DNA from: Microbacterium aurugineum
Lineage (GTDB): Bacteria > Actinomycetota > Actinomycetes > Actinomycetales > Microbacteriaceae
Length of the DNA stretch: 64,000 nucleotides
Direction: 5' to 3'
Assembly (NCBI RefSeq): GCF_023101205.1
Contig: NZ_CP078078.1
Span: 3,357,411 to 3,421,410 of the forward strand
Shown here piece by piece: positions 62,944 to 64,000 of the stretch. How positions within the stretch are numbered: position 1 is the stretch's first letter; every line of letters begins with the position of its first letter. A program made the position numbers and the translations under genes. The notes beneath the pieces are model-generated. The model saw only the letters and a program-made list of their open reading frames with translations, was not told the origin of the DNA and made no database searches.

Positions 62944-63029
62944 GTTCACAACTCCTCAAGAACATGCAGATTCGGCAGGAAGTGCTGCGAATCCGACCCC
63001 TCCGAGCTCGGATCTAGGGAGTTGTGAAC
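62944..63029. repeat. 86-bp palindromic element, copy 3
   Basis: GTTCACAACTCC / GGAGTTGTGAAC ends, 86 bp, intergenic; interior differs from copies 1 and 2. Confidence 0.85.
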
Positions 63030-63042
63030 ACTCGACGGCTCT

Positions 63043-63082
63043 GCCCGGCCGGCGCGACACCGGCCCGGCCGGCGCGACACCC
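63043..63082 (+). repeat. Two tandem 20-bp repeats
   Basis: GCCCGGCCGGCGCGACAC(C) units at 63043-63062 and 63063-63082, differing only in the last base, just after the MrpG stop region. Confidence 0.7.
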
Positions 63083-63088
63083 GGGGGG

Positions 63089-63478
63089 TCAGCCGGCGGC
63101 GGGCGGGGTCTGCTTCGACTCGGCGAGCTCGTCCACGACGAGGCCCCGCTGCTCGATGGTTCCGTTGCGATAGGCCTGCCGCCCGACCATGTGCGCCGAG
63201 AGCGGAGCGGTCGCGAACTGCATCAGCACGATCGGCGCGATGAGCACGAGACCGACCAGGATGCCGCCGATCGACCGCTGAGACAGGGCGATGGCGATGC
63301 AGATGAGCAGGAGTCCGAGGACCTGTGGCTTGGTGGCCGCGTGCAGACGGGAGGGCACATCCCGGAAGTGCAGCAGTCCGACCGCCGCCGACAGGCACAG
63401 CACGGCGCCGAGCAGGATGAGCACCAGGACCGCCACGTCGACGACGGCATCCGGGATCATGAGACCGAACACGTTCAT
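63089..63478 (-). CDS. mnhG: Na+/H+ antiporter subunit G (MrpG/MnhG)
   Basis: 129 residues with three helices (VVDVAVLVLILLGAVLCLSAAVGLLHF; QVLGLLLICIAIAL; IGGILVGLVLIAPIVLMQF, given as segments) and the family motif GLLHFRDVPSRLHAATKPQVLG. Last gene of the Mrp operon visible here. Mrp complexes exchange cytosolic Na+ for H+ and support pH and salt tolerance. Overlaps MrpF by four bases. The polar C-terminal tail (~35 residues) is longer than usual. Confidence 0.93.
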   Translation of the reverse strand: MNVFGLMIPDAVVDVAVLVLILLGAVLCLSAAVGLLHFRDVPSRLHAATKPQVLGLLLICIAIALSQRSIGGILVGLVLIAPIVLMQFATAPLSAHMVGRQAYRNGTIEQRGLVVDELAESKQTPPAAG

Positions 63479-63744
63479 GGTGTCGTGTTGTCCCTTCTCG
63501 CGACGAACCGGGCCACCGCGATCGACCCGAACACTCCGATGGCCGCGATGATGAGGAGGACGGGGATGTTCCGGGTGTGACCGTTGATCGCCATCTCCGC
63601 ACCGATCACGCACATCACCTCGGTGAGGAGCACGTCGGAGGCGACGGCGCGGTCGAGGATCGACGGTCCGCGCACGATACGGATCAGGGCGAGGATCGCG
63701 GCGATGCCGAAGACGACCATGATCAGCAGGAGCAGGATGTTCAT
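63475..63744 (-). CDS. mnhF: Na+/H+ antiporter subunit F (MrpF/MnhF)
   Basis: 89 residues, three helices. RIVRGPSILDRAVASDVLLTE is the MrpF signature. Overlaps MrpG and MrpE genes by four bases each. Part of the antiporter membrane complex. Confidence 0.93.
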   Translation of the reverse strand: MNILLLLIMVVFGIAAILALIRIVRGPSILDRAVASDVLLTEVMCVIGAEMAINGHTRNIPVLLIIAAIGVFGSIAVARFVARRDNTTP

Positions 63745-64000
63745 CGGACACCGCCCTTCGCTCCGAGTCCGGCCCGCTCGTCGGCCTTGAGTGCACGGTA
63801 CTGCGCGGGGTCGCCGAGCGCACGCACGATCCTGCGCTCCCACCGGAGCACCCCGGCGCGCTGCTTCTCCACGTCGTCGGTCGTCCGGACGCCGATGACG
63901 TGCAGGTACAGGATGCGTCGGTCTCGATCAGTCTCGACGACCAGCGAACCGGGGATCAGTGAGGACACCACGGCGACGTGCGTCATCACCAGGTCGTCGG
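63741..64000 (-). CDS. mnhE: Na+/H+ antiporter subunit E (MrpE/MnhE), 5' end beyond window
   Basis: C-terminal ~86 residues. DLMMTHVAVVSSLIPGSLVV and DRRILYLHVIGVRTTDD are conserved in MrpE, followed by a charged C-terminal helix (RAGVLRWERRIVRALG). The open frame continues through the right edge, so the methionine inside the window is not the start. MrpA-D are expected beyond the window. Confidence 0.88.
   Translation of the reverse strand, partial: DDLVMTHVAVVSSLIPGSLVVETDRDRRILYLHVIGVRTTDDVEKQRAGVLRWERRIVRALGDPAQYRALKADERAGLGAKGGVR

Overview
The window is high-GC DNA from an actinobacterium. Tightly packed operons with ATGA/TGATG start-stop overlaps, GTG starts, two pro-glycine-betaine-type transporters, a YtrA-type GntR/ABC set, a BioQ-like operator and protein-level resemblance throughout point to Microbacteriaceae, most likely Microbacterium; this is judgement from the sequence, not a database match. 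No rRNA, tRNA, CRISPR array, transposase or prophage gene was seen.

Layout. 1-2804: proline/glycine betaine ABC system (binding lipoprotein cut by the window edge, permease, CBS-ATPase) behind a structured leader. 3158-9678: RlmG/RsmC-like methyltransferase, a GntR-regulated ABC exporter pair, FUSC membrane protein, and a divergent HTH-regulator/MFS pair with a triple operator. 10039-15429: ECF-type sigma factor, small beta-domain protein, cytosolic subtilase and TPR-CHAT (caspase-like) protease; this is the best candidate for an undescribed system. 15677-23648: divergent aminosugar/tagatose-type catabolic operon (DeoR regulator, class II aldolase, PfkB kinase, ROK kinase, SIS isomerase) facing a sugar ABC importer. 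23816-33932: lipoprotein, DUF3995, ROK repressor, chorismate mutase, AI-2E-family exporter, second osmoprotectant ABC operon, DUF427, flavoprotein disulfide reductase, BioY. 34006-40034: gene remnant, MFS exporter, lactonase, purA, two membrane proteins. 40101-48215: trimethylamine monooxygenase-like FMO and a seven-gene MoxR/DUF58/VWA operon. 48232-54566: PucR-type regulator, esterase, PNPOx-like protein, ZIP-type transporter, a frameshifted gene, a VapBC-type toxin-antitoxin pair and argG. 54912-61853: TetR / degenerate ABC ATPase / YhgE-Pip operon, penicillin acylase, alpha/beta hydrolase. 61936-64000: AbiEi/DUF559-like protein and the start of an Mrp/Mnh Na+/H+ antiporter operon (E, F, G).

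Themes. Osmotic and ion homeostasis recurs: two betaine-type importers, a predicted TMAO-forming monooxygenase and the Mrp antiporter. The window is also scattered with short imperfect palindromes of fixed length: a three-copy 86-bp family (one copy translated inside the methyltransferase, another supplying the C-terminus of the DUF559-like protein), a two-copy 80-bp family, and several single hairpins, one of them also inside a gene. These look like non-autonomous mobile or REPIN-like elements and are the second main novelty.

Start codons were chosen by homology and ribosome-binding-site spacing; alternatives are named where the choice is open.
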